A stretch of 64,000 nt of DNA from an uncultured Desulfobacterales bacterium (GCA_938048455.1 CALIUY010000033.1:1-64000); one strand, 5' to 3'; shown: positions 18,905 through 28,408, counted from the first letter of the stretch. The notes: generated by a model from the letters alone, not told the origin. A program made the numbers and translations.

Positions 18905-20026
18905 TCAGGGCAGGGGCAGCAGGCCGAGAAAAAACTCCCGCAGGATGCCGTGGAGCGCAAAAAGGCTGTCGATCCGCAGGTGCTCGTCTGCGGCATGGGC
19001 GCTGGCGTCGCCGTCGGCGCCCCAGACGATGCCGGGGATGCCGAACGCGGAGAGAAAACGCGCATCGCTCGCCCCGTGCTCGGCGCCGAGCTCGGGGAAG
19101 CCGGCGATCGCGCGCAGCCGCTCGAGGTAGGGGCTTTCGCCCCCGAGAAAGAGGGGCTCGCGCTCGAGTTCGACGAGCTCGCCTTCGATGTCGCGGCGGA
19201 TCGCCGCCACCAGGTCCTCGACGTCGTCCGTCTCCGTGTAGCGGATGTCGAAGAGGGCCTCGGCCTCGTCGGGCACCTGGTTTAGGGCCTTGCCTCCCTG
19301 GATGCGGCTTACGTTCATGGTGCGGTGCCAGTGATCGGGGGTCTCGAGCGCAAAGTGACGCCGCAACGCGGCGATGTCGGCGATCAGCCGCTCGATCGCG
19401 TTCTCCCCGAGCCAAGGCCGCGCCCCGTGCGCCGCCTTGCCGCGGGCGATCAGCTTGAGTCGGAGGATCCCCTTTTCCTTGACCACGATCTTCTTGAGAT
19501 TTCCGCCGTCGAGGGCGATCGCGAACTCCGCCCGCAGGTGCGGCAGGGCGGCGCGGGCGCCGCGGCGGCCCCCGGTCTCCTCGTCGGCGGTGATGAGCAG
19601 CCCCAGGGGGAGCGCCTCCGGCCCGAGGCCGCGGGCGGAGAGCTCCCGTCGCATCTCGCCCGCGAGTACGACCGACAGGGCGACCGCGTATTTGTCGTCG
19701 AGGCTGCCGCGGCCGAAGAGCATCCCGTTTTCGATCCGAGGGGTGAAGAGGGCCTCGGGGGCCTCGACGACGTCGAGGTGCGACAGCAGAAGCACCGGAA
19801 CCGAGCCGTCCGGCCGGGTTACGAGCAATGAGGGGATCCCTTCGTGCTCCAGCCGCCGGAAGGAGATCCCGCGGCGGGCGAGTTGCTCTTCCAGGAAGGC
19901 GACGCCGCGGGCGATCTCCTCGGGGCGCGAGGCGAGCGTGCGGAAGCCGATGAGCTCCCGGGTCAGTTCGAGAACTTCCTGTGCGGCGGTGTCGGCCATG
20001 GCTTGTTTCCCGCAGAAGGGCATCAC
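18905..20026 (-). CDS. M20-family metallopeptidase (ArgE/DapE-like)
   Basis: VPVLLLSHLDVVEAP; GRGSLDDKYAVAL; LLITADEETGG; GASDARFLSAFGIPGIVWG. Confidence 0.92.
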   Translation of the reverse strand: MMPFCGKQAMADTAAQEVLELTRELIGFRTLASRPEEIARGVAFLEEQLARRGISFRRLEHEGIPSLLVTRPDGSVPVLLLSHLDVVEAPEALFTPRIENGMLFGRGSLDDKYAVALSVVLAGEMRRELSARGLGPEALPLGLLITADEETGGRRGARAALPHLRAEFAIALDGGNLKKIVVKEKGILRLKLIARGKAAHGARPWLGENAIERLIADIAALRRHFALETPDHWHRTMNVSRIQGGKALNQVPDEAEALFDIRYTETDDVEDLVAAIRRDIEGELVELEREPLFLGGESPYLERLRAIAGFPELGAEHGASDARFLSAFGIPGIVWGADGDASAHAADEHLRIDSLFALHGILREFFLGLLPLP

Positions 20027-20226
20027 GGAACGCGTCTGCTTCCTTATCAGCCTCCGGCTGCGGAATAAAGCGTTTGGGTTCGTTTTTTTTCGGATCCGGC
20101 GGTCGACCGGTTGACAATGCCCGGAGGCTGTGCCAAGAACGGGTCTCCGAAAAGGGGAAGCCCCGCCGTTCTGTTCTCGCTGCGTCGGAGCCTCTGCAAC
20201 CCCAGATTCCCTTGCGGTGCGGCCGG

Positions 20227-20844
20227 ATGGAAGCCGATCCTCCTCCCCCAGCGCAGGACGTGTCCCGGCCGTCCCCCGCTCCTGTCGGGGCGCGGTGGCG
20301 TCTCTTTCGCGCGCGGGCGATCCAGGCCGTGCTCCTTTTCGCCCTCTGGCTCGTGTTGAGCGGGATGTTCGACGTCCTGCATCTCGCCTACGGCGTCTTC
20401 TCGGTCGCCCTCGTGATGCTGCTCAATCACCGGCTCCATCTCTTGCCGCTGTCTCCCGGGGAGTCGGCCACGGAACACCCGATCATCCTGCACCGGCTTT
20501 TGTTCTACCTTCTCTGGCTTCTTTGGCAGATCGTGCAGTCGGGGATCTATGTGGCCTATATCGTGCTGCACCCCCGGATGCCGATCGATCCGCGGATCGT
20601 CTTCTTCCGCTCGCGTCAGGCGAACGTCCAGGCGCGTGTCATCCTCGGCAACTCGATCACCCTGACCCCGGGAACGATCACCATCGAAATCGAAGGCGAC
20701 CGCTTCATGGTGCATGCGCTGAACGGGGAAGTCGCCGACGGGCTCGTTTCCGGAGACATGGAATGCCGTGTCGCCCGGCTGTATCTGAAAGCCTACAGCG
20801 TCTCGGACGCCTGCTTTGACGTCCGAATCAGCCAGGAGTGGTGA
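20227..20844 (+). CDS. mnhE: Mrp/Mnh Na+/H+ antiporter subunit E
   Basis: QANVQARVILGNSITLTPGTITIEIEGDRFMVHAL; start trimmed from the longer track ORF. Confidence 0.9.
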   Translation: MEADPPPPAQDVSRPSPAPVGARWRLFRARAIQAVLLFALWLVLSGMFDVLHLAYGVFSVALVMLLNHRLHLLPLSPGESATEHPIILHRLLFYLLWLLWQIVQSGIYVAYIVLHPRMPIDPRIVFFRSRQANVQARVILGNSITLTPGTITIEIEGDRFMVHALNGEVADGLVSGDMECRVARLYLKAYSVSDACFDVRISQEW

Positions 20845-20853
20845 ACGTCGGCG

Positions 20854-21126
20854 ATGGAATCGTTTTTCTTCGGCGTGGCCTTGGCCCTGACCGTGATTCT
20901 TCTGATCCCGTTCTACCGCGTCTACCGGGGGCCTGCCGTGGGCGACCGCCTGCTCGGCGCCTCGGCCGCCGGCACCAAGACCCTGACGCTCGTGCTTTTG
21001 ATCGGCGTGCTCTACGACCGCATCGACCTGTTCGTGGACATCTCCATGGGCTACGCCATCCTGAACTTTGCCGGGGTCATCGCCATGTCCAAGTATTTCC
21101 GCACCCAGACGGCCGGAAGGAGGTAG
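20854..21126 (+). CDS. mnhF: Mrp/Mnh antiporter subunit F
   Basis: YRVYRGPAVGDRLLGASAAGTKTLTLVLLIGVLYDRIDLFVDISMGYAILNFAGVIAMSKYF. Confidence 0.92.
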   Translation: MESFFFGVALALTVILLIPFYRVYRGPAVGDRLLGASAAGTKTLTLVLLIGVLYDRIDLFVDISMGYAILNFAGVIAMSKYFRTQTAGRR

Positions 21127-21130
21127 CGGG

Positions 21131-21436
21131 ATGGAGTTTTGGACGAATCTGCTCGCCGGGGCTTTCATCATCGCCGGGGTCTTCTTCATGATGATCGGCA
21201 GCATCGGCATCATCCGTCTGCCCGATTTCTACACCCGCGCCCACGCCGCCGGGAAAGTGGACACGCTGGGCATCATGCTCTTCATCGCCGGCCTGATCGT
21301 CTACGAAGGGTTGACTTTGGTGAGCGTGAAGCTCGCCCTCATCAGCATCTTCATTGCGCTCACCAGCCCCGTCGCCACCCACCACATGGTTCGCCGCGCA
21401 CTCGCCTACGGCCTCAAGCCGTGGACCCGCAGCTGA
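21131..21436 (+). CDS. mnhG: Mrp/Mnh antiporter subunit G
   Basis: GSIGIIRLPDFYTRAHAAGKVDTLGIML; ALTSPVATHHMVRRA. Confidence 0.92.
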   Translation: MEFWTNLLAGAFIIAGVFFMMIGSIGIIRLPDFYTRAHAAGKVDTLGIMLFIAGLIVYEGLTLVSVKLALISIFIALTSPVATHHMVRRALAYGLKPWTRS

Positions 21437-21453
21437 GCCGGAGGGGAAAGACC

Positions 21454-21699
21454 GTGCACTGGCAGATCGAAATTTTGCTTCTGGTGATCCTGGTCGTGGC
21501 CGCGCTCACCGCGCTGCAGCTCAAGAACCTGCTGGCGGCCGTGGTCACCCTGAACATTTTCAGCTTCATGTCCGCGGCGCTCATGGTCTCCATGGGGGCG
21601 ATCGACGTCGCTTTCACCGAGGCCGTGGTCGGCGCGGGCGCGGTCGGCATCTTCAACATCCTGGCGATCTTCCGAACGACACGGAGGACCCTCGATTGA
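21454..21699 (+). CDS. DUF4040/MbhD-like subunit (MrpA C-terminal domain homologue); GTG start
   Basis: NLLAAVVTLNIFSFMSAALMVSMGAIDVAFTEAVVGAGAVGIFNILAIFRTTR. Confidence 0.85.
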   Translation: MHWQIEILLLVILVVAALTALQLKNLLAAVVTLNIFSFMSAALMVSMGAIDVAFTEAVVGAGAVGIFNILAIFRTTRRTLD

Positions 21700-21992
21700 A
21701 AACCCTCAACCGGATTCTCCTTTTGGCCCTGGGGGTCGTGCTGGCGGTCGCCGTTGCCGGCTTGCCGCCGCGCGGCGATATCCAGGCCCCGAGCCACCTC
21801 GCCGCCAACGCCACCGGAGCCCCGGTGGCCGGGGCCTATTACATCCAGAACGCATACCGGCATGCCCGGACCCCCAACATGGTTACGGTCATTCTGGCCG
21901 ATTACCGCGGATTCGACACGCTCGGCGAAACCCTCGTCGTCTTCACCGGGGCGATCGCCGTGCTCTTCATTCTGCGCCGGAGAACGCCATGA
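21696..21992 (+). CDS. MbhE/MnhB-like antiporter subunit; TTG start overlapping the upstream TGA
   Basis: ILADYRGFDTLGETLVVFTGAIAVLFILRRR. Confidence 0.8.
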   Translation: MKTLNRILLLALGVVLAVAVAGLPPRGDIQAPSHLAANATGAPVAGAYYIQNAYRHARTPNMVTVILADYRGFDTLGETLVVFTGAIAVLFILRRRTP

Positions 21993-22450
21993 GAGAGGCC
22001 TCGACCAGCCCCATCATCCAGGTGGCGATCCGCGGGCTCATGCCCGTGATCCAGCTCGTCGGGCTCTATGTCTTTTTTCACGGCCACTACAGCCCCGGCG
22101 GAGGGTTTCAGGGGGGAGTGCTGCTCGCGGTGAGCGTGATGCTCGGACGGCTCGCCCTCGGATTGGAAATGAGCCAGGTCGTGTTCCGCTCCGGCATCGC
22201 CGTCGGCCTGAGCGCGGTCGGGGTGATGATTTACGCCGCAACGGGGCTCGCCGCACTGCTGGGAGGAGGGGAGTTTCTCAACTACGGGTTTCTCCCGATT
22301 CCGGGGCTCGACCCCCCTGCCTTGCGGAACCTGGGGATCCTGCTGATCGAGGCCGGGGTGACCGTGGGGGTGATGATGGCGCTGATCGCCATTTACGACG
22401 AGATCGTGGAAAGTCGCACCGAGAGCAGCGTGCTGGCGACCTTCGAGTAA
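21989..22450 (+). CDS. mnhB: MnhB-family antiporter subunit
   Basis: LVGLYVFFHGHYSPGGGFQGGVLLAVSVML. Confidence 0.92.
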   Translation: MREASTSPIIQVAIRGLMPVIQLVGLYVFFHGHYSPGGGFQGGVLLAVSVMLGRLALGLEMSQVVFRSGIAVGLSAVGVMIYAATGLAALLGGGEFLNYGFLPIPGLDPPALRNLGILLIEAGVTVGVMMALIAIYDEIVESRTESSVLATFE

Positions 22451-22525
22451 GGGCGCAGGAGGCGATCCGCCGCTGGAGGCGGAAACCATCCGGCAGGAGG
22501 GGCCGGAAAGGATGCGGATGCCGAA

Positions 22526-22903
22526 GTGATCGACCTGATTCGCGGCCATTACGTCTACTTTTTTCTCGCCGGGCTTTTTCTCATCGGCCTCTACGCCATT
22601 ATGTTCAAAGGCAATCTGATGAAGAAGATCATCGGCATGTCCATCATGCAGAGCTCGGTGATCCTCTTTTACGTATCGAGCGCTTACAAGGACGGAGGCA
22701 CCGTCCCGGTGCTGGATCCCCGACGGGGGGTCGAAAACCCCGATCTCTACCTCAATCCGTTGCCCCATTGCCTCATGCTGACGGCGATCGTCGTTGCCGT
22801 GGTCACCCTGGGGGTATCCTTCGCCATGATCATCGACATCTACCGCAACTACGAGACGATCGAGGAACCGCTCCTGCTCGAACGGTTGAAAGACGAGGCA
22901 TGA
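22526..22903 (+). CDS. mnhC: MnhC/NuoK-like antiporter subunit; GTG start
   Basis: GLYAIMFKGNLMKKIIGMSIMQSSVILFYVSSAY; DPLPHCLMLTAIVVAVVTLGVSFA-type region. Confidence 0.88.
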   Translation: MIDLIRGHYVYFFLAGLFLIGLYAIMFKGNLMKKIIGMSIMQSSVILFYVSSAYKDGGTVPVLDPRRGVENPDLYLNPLPHCLMLTAIVVAVVTLGVSFAMIIDIYRNYETIEEPLLLERLKDEA

Positions 22904-24393
22904 TCGGCCCCCAGATCTGCATGCTGATTCCCGTCGTCTATCTCTTCGGCGCGCTGCTCGTCCCGCTGATCGGCTGGCGCCGCGGAGCGGCGGGCTGGGG
23001 GATGGCGCTGGCGGCGGCGGCCGGGGCCTTCTTTTTTTCCCTCGGGGGCTTGGCCGGCGTCCTGCAGCGAGGATCCCTCAGCTACCATCTGGGCGGTTGG
23101 ATGCCCCCCATCGGCATCGAGTTCGTGATGGACCCGCTGTCGGCTTTTCTCGAGGTCGTGATCACGGGGATCGGCTTGCTCGCCGTGGTCTACACCCGGC
23201 GCAGCGTGGAGCACGAGATCCCCGACCGCCTGATGCCGTTTTCCTCGCTTGCGCTTCTCGTGCTGACGGGGCTATCGGGCATGGTGATCACCGGGGACCT
23301 TTTCAACCTCTACGTCTTCCTCGAAATCAGCGCGCTCGCCGGCTACGCGCTGATCGCCGTCGGCGAGCGGCCGGCCTCCTACGCCGCTTTCCGCTATCTC
23401 GGAATGGGGACGGTCGGGGCCTCCTTTTACCTGCTGGGCCTCGCGTTCCTTTACATGACCCTCGGTACGCTCAACATGGCCGATCTCTCCCGGATGCTCG
23501 CCGTCACCGACGTTTCGGCGACCGTCGCCGTCGGCCTGCTGCTCCTCTTCATGGGGGCGGCCCTGAAAATGGCGCTTTTCCCGATGCACGGCTGGCTGCC
23601 CGACGCCTACACGCACGCCTCCTCCGCGGCCACGGCCCTCATCGCCCCGATCGGCACCAAGGTCGCCGGGTACATCCTGATCCGGGTGCTGCTCTACCTC
23701 CTCGGAGCCGGCGAAAAGGGAAGCGGGCTTCCGCTGCTTTCGCTCTTGGCCTACCTCGGGGCGGCGGCGGTGATCTACGGCTCGATCCTGGCCGTCTGCC
23801 AGAGCGAACTCAAACGGATGCTGGCCTACAGCAGCATCGCCCAGGTGGGCTACATCGCGATCGGCGTCGGGCTGAACTCCGCGCTGGGTTTTACCGGAGC
23901 CGTGCTGCACATCCTCAACCATGCTTGCATGAAGGCCAGCCTCTTTTTCGTGAGCGGTGGCTTGCGTCTTCGCCTGGGCCACAGCCGGATCCCGCGTTTT
24001 ACAAACGCCTTGCGCCGCGCCATGCCCTGGAGTTCGGCGGCTTTCGCTCTCGCCGCCCTCTCGATGATCGGCCTGCCGCCCACGGCCGGCTTCTTCAGCA
24101 AATGGTATCTCGCCCTCGGGGCGATCGAGCAGTCGCGCTGGCTCTTTCTCGGGGTGCTCTTGTTCAGCAGCCTGCTGAACGCCGTCTATTTCTTCCGTGT
24201 CTTGGAGCGGATGTACCTCGACCGGCCGGGGATCGAGCCGGCGGAAAGGCCGACCTCCGTCGCGCGCCACGAGGCCCCGCCGGCCATGTTGCTTCCCGCG
24301 GTGGCGCTTTCCTCGGCGTTGCTCGTGATCGGTTTGGGGAATACCTGGATCGTCGACCGCCTGATCGGCCCGATGATTCCGGGCGGGATGTAA
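22900..24393 (+). CDS. mnhD: MnhD/NuoN-like proton-conducting transporter subunit
   Basis: DLFNLYVFLEISALAGYALIA; KMALFPMHGWLPDAYTHASSAATALIAPIGTKV; ELKRMLAYSSIAQVGYIAIG. Confidence 0.93.
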   Translation: MIGPQICMLIPVVYLFGALLVPLIGWRRGAAGWGMALAAAAGAFFFSLGGLAGVLQRGSLSYHLGGWMPPIGIEFVMDPLSAFLEVVITGIGLLAVVYTRRSVEHEIPDRLMPFSSLALLVLTGLSGMVITGDLFNLYVFLEISALAGYALIAVGERPASYAAFRYLGMGTVGASFYLLGLAFLYMTLGTLNMADLSRMLAVTDVSATVAVGLLLLFMGAALKMALFPMHGWLPDAYTHASSAATALIAPIGTKVAGYILIRVLLYLLGAGEKGSGLPLLSLLAYLGAAAVIYGSILAVCQSELKRMLAYSSIAQVGYIAIGVGLNSALGFTGAVLHILNHACMKASLFFVSGGLRLRLGHSRIPRFTNALRRAMPWSSAAFALAALSMIGLPPTAGFFSKWYLALGAIEQSRWLFLGVLLFSSLLNAVYFFRVLERMYLDRPGIEPAERPTSVARHEAPPAMLLPAVALSSALLVIGLGNTWIVDRLIGPMIPGGM

Positions 24394-24403
24394 GAGAAAC
24401 CGG

Positions 24404-25921
24404 ATGGAAGAATCCGTCTCCTCGGCCTTGCCCCTGTTCGCCGTCGGCGTTTCGCTCGCCGCGGTGCCGCTCATCCTCTGGAGCCGCGGGCGGCCGAACC
24501 TGCGGGAGTTCTGGACGCTCGCCGCGGCCTTCGCGAAAGCCCTGATCGTTCTCGCCCTTCTGCCCGAGGTGCTCGCGGGCCGCACGGTGGAGTGCCGTCT
24601 GCTGGAGATCTCCCCTGAAATTGCCCTCCACCTCAAAGCCGATCCGGTGGGGATGGTCTTCGCGCTGGTCTCCTCGAGCCTGTGGATCCTCACCTCGTTT
24701 TATTCCATCGGCTACGTGCGCGGGGCCGGGGAGAAGAGCCAGACCCGCTATTTCGCGAGCTTCGCCGTCTGCCTGTCGGCGACCCTGGGGATCGCCTTTT
24801 CGGCGAACCTGCTCACCTTCCTTATCTTCTATGAGATCCTCTCCATCGCCACCTATCCCCTGGTCATCCACAAGGAAACGGCCGAGGCTCTGCGCTCGGG
24901 CCGGCAGTACCTGGTCTACGCCCTGAGCGCCGGCGTGGTGCTGATCGCCGCCGTGGCCTGGACCTACAACCTCTCCGGAACTCTCGACTTCCGCCCCGGG
25001 GGGTTGCTGGCGGACCGGGCGTTCGAGGCGGCGGACCTGCGCGTGCTCTTCCTGCTCTTCATCGCCGGCGTCGGGGTCAAGGCCGGGATCATGCCGCTGC
25101 AGAGCTGGCTGCCGGCGGCCATGGTCGCGCCGACTCCGGTCTCGGCCCTGCTGCACGCCGTGGCCGTGGTCAAGTCGGGGGTTTTCGGAGTGATCCGCGT
25201 CGTCGGCTTCGTCTTCGGGCCGTCCCTGATGAAGACCCACGGCCTGGACGCGATCCTGGCCGCCTTCGCCGGCGCCACCATCCTCTTCGCCTCGCTGATC
25301 GCCCTCCGTCAGGACAATCTCAAGATTCGCCTCGCCTATTCCACGATCGGGCACCTCTCGTACATCGTTTTAGGGATGGCGATGCTCGTTCCCGAGGCCT
25401 TCAGCGGCGGCTTGTTGCATTTGGCGGCTCATGCCACGACCAAGATCGCCCTCTTTTTCTGCGCGGGGGCGATCTACGTCAACCTTCACAAGACCGAAGT
25501 CTCTCAACTCAACGGGATCGGCCGGGTCATGCCCTGGACCATGTCCGCCTTCGCCGTGGGGGCGATGGGGCTCTCGGGGCTTCCGCCGGTGAACGCTTTT
25601 TTCAGCAAGTACGCCCTGTGTCTGGGGACCGTGGAAGCCGGGCGGCTGCCGGCGCTCGCCGTGCTGCTGATGAGCGGCCTTCTGAATGCGGCCTATCTCC
25701 TGCCGATCGTGCATCGAGCCTTTTTCCGCCACGGCGGCCGGGAACTCGAGGGCCACGGCGAGGCCTCGGCCTGGATGGTGGTGCCGCTTTGCGTGGCGGC
25801 GGCGCTTTCCCTCCTCCTCGGTTTCCGGCCGAACGCGCTGGTCCACCTCTTCGATCTCGTCCTGCTCGGCACAAGGGCGGTTTTCCCGGAGAGCGTCCCC
25901 TTCGCCGGAGGCGGGCCATGA
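24404..25921 (+). CDS. Second MnhD/NuoM-like proton-conducting transporter subunit
   Basis: SFYSIGYVRG; GIMPLQSWLPAAMVAPTPVSALLHAVAVVKSGVFGV; KIRLAYSTIGHLSYIVLG. Confidence 0.93.
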   Translation: MEESVSSALPLFAVGVSLAAVPLILWSRGRPNLREFWTLAAAFAKALIVLALLPEVLAGRTVECRLLEISPEIALHLKADPVGMVFALVSSSLWILTSFYSIGYVRGAGEKSQTRYFASFAVCLSATLGIAFSANLLTFLIFYEILSIATYPLVIHKETAEALRSGRQYLVYALSAGVVLIAAVAWTYNLSGTLDFRPGGLLADRAFEAADLRVLFLLFIAGVGVKAGIMPLQSWLPAAMVAPTPVSALLHAVAVVKSGVFGVIRVVGFVFGPSLMKTHGLDAILAAFAGATILFASLIALRQDNLKIRLAYSTIGHLSYIVLGMAMLVPEAFSGGLLHLAAHATTKIALFFCAGAIYVNLHKTEVSQLNGIGRVMPWTMSAFAVGAMGLSGLPPVNAFFSKYALCLGTVEAGRLPALAVLLMSGLLNAAYLLPIVHRAFFRHGGRELEGHGEASAWMVVPLCVAAALSLLLGFRPNALVHLFDLVLLGTRAVFPESVPFAGGGP

Positions 25922-26160
25922 GGCGGTGGCAGAAAGCGGCCCTCGGAGGGTTCGCCGCGGCCGGCGTCCTCGGTCAGGTTGTCGACCCCGGACAGGGCTG
26001 GGAGGCGATCCCCGGATCCTTTGCGCTTTTCGGCGCTCTGGGATGTCTTTTGCTCATGGGGGTCGCCAAGGGACTCGGAAAGATCGGCATCTCCCGCGAG
26101 CCGGATTTCTACCGGCGCGAAAACGAGCGCGAGCGGACGGACGGCGATGATGGGGATTGA
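25918..26160 (+). CDS. Small membrane protein (about 80 aa) embedded in the antiporter operon
   Basis: MRRWQKAALGGFAAAGVLGQVVDPGQGWEAIPGSFALFGALGCLLLMGVAKGLGKIGISREPDFY; overlaps neighbours at both ends. Confidence 0.75.
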   Translation: MRRWQKAALGGFAAAGVLGQVVDPGQGWEAIPGSFALFGALGCLLLMGVAKGLGKIGISREPDFYRRENERERTDGDDGD

Positions 26161-27874
26161 ATTTCCGCCGGCGTGGATCCTCTGGGGCGGGACGGCGCTT
26201 CTGCCGCTTTTGCCGCGGCGGCTGCGTCCTGCCGCCTGCTGCGTCTTTCCGGCGGCGGCCCTCGCCCTTGTGCTCGCCCTGCCCATCGGCGCCTCCTTCC
26301 GGCTCTCCTTCGGGCCCTACGAGCTCTTGGTGCTCGAGTTCAGCCGCTTAGGGCGGGTTTTCGCCATCATCTTCGCCTTGATCGCGACACTCGGCGGGAT
26401 CTATTCCTTGCACCTGCGCGAGACGGGCCAGCAGGGGGCAGCGCTCCTTTACGCGGGCGGCGCCCTGGGAGTCGCTTGCGGCGGCGATCTTTTCACGCTT
26501 CTTTTCTGCTGGGAGGTGATGACCGCCGGGTCGACCTGGCTGATCTGGGCGCGGCGCGACCGGGAATCCCGGGAAGCCGGAATGCGCTACCTGCTCTACC
26601 ACCTCTTCGGCGGCGGCCTGCTCATGAGCGGGATCCTGTTGCACTTCAAGCAGACCGGCTCGCTCGCCCTCGTCGCCTTCGCCTCCGAGGCCGCCACGCC
26701 GGCGGCGTGGCTGATTCTCGCCGGCGTCGTGATCAACGCGGCCATGGTGCCTTTGCACACCTGGTTGCCGGACAGCTACCCCCGCGCTACGGTGACCGGA
26801 GCGGTTTTTCTGAGCGCCTTCACCACCAAGGCCGCGGTCTACGTGCTCGCCGTCCTTTTCCCGGGATGGCCCGTGCTGCTCGTGATGGGCACGGTGATGA
26901 CCGTCTATGGGGTCATCTACGCCTTTCTCGCCGACGACATCCGCGAGATCCTCAGCTATCACATCGTCAGCCAGGTCGGCTATATGGTGGCGGGGGTGGG
27001 CATCGGGACCGAACTCGCCCTGAACGGTTCCGCCGCCCACGCTTACAGCCATATCCTCTACAAGGCGCTTCTCTTCATGGGCGCCGGCGCAGTGCTCCAG
27101 GCCACAGGGACGGGGAAGCTCCACCGGCTGGGCGGGCTCTACCCCGAGCTCAAAGGGGCGTTCATCTTCTACATGGTGGGCGCGCTCTCGATCTCGGGTG
27201 CCCCGCTGTTCAACGGCTTCATCAGCAAATCGATCATCGTTTACGCCGCCCACGAGGGCGGACATGGAATCGCGCATCTTTTCCTGTTGCTCGCGGGGGT
27301 GGGGACTTTTCTCTCGGTCGGCGTGAAACTGCCCTATTTCACGTGGTTCCACGAAAAAAAGGAGCCCCTTCCCCGCCGGCCGTTGCCGGGGGGCATGATG
27401 GCCGCCATGGCGCTCACCTCCTTTCTCTGCCTGGCCTACGGGGTCTTCCCCGATGCCCTCTACCGCGAACTTCCCTTCGCCATGAACTACCGTCCCTACA
27501 CGGCGCTGCACCTCTCCGAGGCCGTCCAAATCCTCGTCTTTACCTTCCTCGCCTTCTGGTGGATGCGTGCGAAACTCGTCCCGCATGATCTCATCTCGCT
27601 CGACACGGACTGGTGTTTCCGCGCCCCGGCGCCTTGGGTGCGTCGGGTGGCGGTCGACGGGGTGAACGCGGTCTTCGACGCCGCCGACCGCCTCGCCTTC
27701 GCCTTCGCGCGGCGCGTCGCCGAACTCTCGGTCCATCCGTTGGCGGCCATCCGCTCCCTCGGTCGGCCCGAGCGGCCCTTCGATCCGCATCTCGACCGGC
27801 CGCCCCTCAGCCTGCCCATCGGGCTCACGCTTTTGGTCACGGTTGTCGCTGCCGTCTGGGTGCTCGCGCGCTGA
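26147..27874 (+). CDS. Third MnhD/NuoL-like proton-conducting transporter subunit
   Basis: MVPLHTWLPDSYPRATVTGAVFLSAFTTKAAVYVLAVLFPG; IREILSYHIVSQVGYMVAG. Confidence 0.93.
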   Translation: MMGIEFPPAWILWGGTALLPLLPRRLRPAACCVFPAAALALVLALPIGASFRLSFGPYELLVLEFSRLGRVFAIIFALIATLGGIYSLHLRETGQQGAALLYAGGALGVACGGDLFTLLFCWEVMTAGSTWLIWARRDRESREAGMRYLLYHLFGGGLLMSGILLHFKQTGSLALVAFASEAATPAAWLILAGVVINAAMVPLHTWLPDSYPRATVTGAVFLSAFTTKAAVYVLAVLFPGWPVLLVMGTVMTVYGVIYAFLADDIREILSYHIVSQVGYMVAGVGIGTELALNGSAAHAYSHILYKALLFMGAGAVLQATGTGKLHRLGGLYPELKGAFIFYMVGALSISGAPLFNGFISKSIIVYAAHEGGHGIAHLFLLLAGVGTFLSVGVKLPYFTWFHEKKEPLPRRPLPGGMMAAMALTSFLCLAYGVFPDALYRELPFAMNYRPYTALHLSEAVQILVFTFLAFWWMRAKLVPHDLISLDTDWCFRAPAPWVRRVAVDGVNAVFDAADRLAFAFARRVAELSVHPLAAIRSLGRPERPFDPHLDRPPLSLPIGLTLLVTVVAAVWVLAR

Positions 27875-27910
27875 GGAAGGCGCCGTCTCGTCCCGCCCTC
27901 CGGGATCTTC

Positions 27911-27962
27911 AAGAAAAAACGCCCGCCCCCGCGCGAAACGGCGGTGGCGGGCGTATCTTTCT
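27911..27962. terminator. Bidirectional hairpin terminator after antiporter operon
   Basis: AAGAAAAA-ACGCCCGCCCCCG-loop-CGGTGGCGGGCGT-ATCTTTCTT; 12 of 13 stem pairs by hand. Confidence 0.85.
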
Positions 27963-27991
27963 TCGAAAGGCGGGCCTGACGCGCGGGGAGA

Positions 27992-28408
27992 TCAGCGCGC
28001 GCGGCGCGTGAAGGGAAAGACGTGCGTGTACCCCAAAATATCGGTGATCAAAAGCACGATGAAAACGATCAGCAGCGCGCCGATGATGATGCCCAGCGCG
28101 CTCGCTCCGCCCGCCGGCAGCCGCTCGATCGCCGCGGCGAAGCGGACCGCCTCGGCATCCGAGAGGGCCTCGGCGCGCGCCGCGGCCTCGGCGGGGTCGA
28201 TCCCCTGGCGCTCGAGCGCGGCGCGGATCTCCTCCTGGGCGAGCAGGGCGCGGATGCGGCCGCGGGCTTCCTCCACGCGCCCGGCCGCAAGCACCTCCCC
28301 GGTGTCCACGAGGGCGGCAAGCGCCGCGGGCTGCGGGCCGTAGAGGAAAAAGGCGTACACGGCAAGAATGAGGCTCACGGGACGGGCGATGCGCAAAATC
28401 GGTTTCAT
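27992..28408 (-). CDS. PA2779-family small membrane protein
   Basis: VLAAGRVEEARGRIRALLAQEEIRAALERQGIDPAEAAARAEALSDAEAVRFAAAIERLPAGG...IIGALLIVFIVLLITDILGYT. Confidence 0.8.
   Translation of the reverse strand: MKPILRIARPVSLILAVYAFFLYGPQPAALAALVDTGEVLAAGRVEEARGRIRALLAQEEIRAALERQGIDPAEAAARAEALSDAEAVRFAAAIERLPAGGASALGIIIGALLIVFIVLLITDILGYTHVFPFTRRAR

Noticed and set aside
16569-20117. 1182-aa minus-strand ORF spanning several genes
   Set aside because: Frame crosses the lutB-like, lutA-like, usp and M20 genes; no recognisable domains; shadow ORF.
20030-20226. TTGACA at 20111 as promoter of the mnh operon
   Set aside because: No acceptable -10 hexamer at 16-18 nt spacing by eye; left uncalled.
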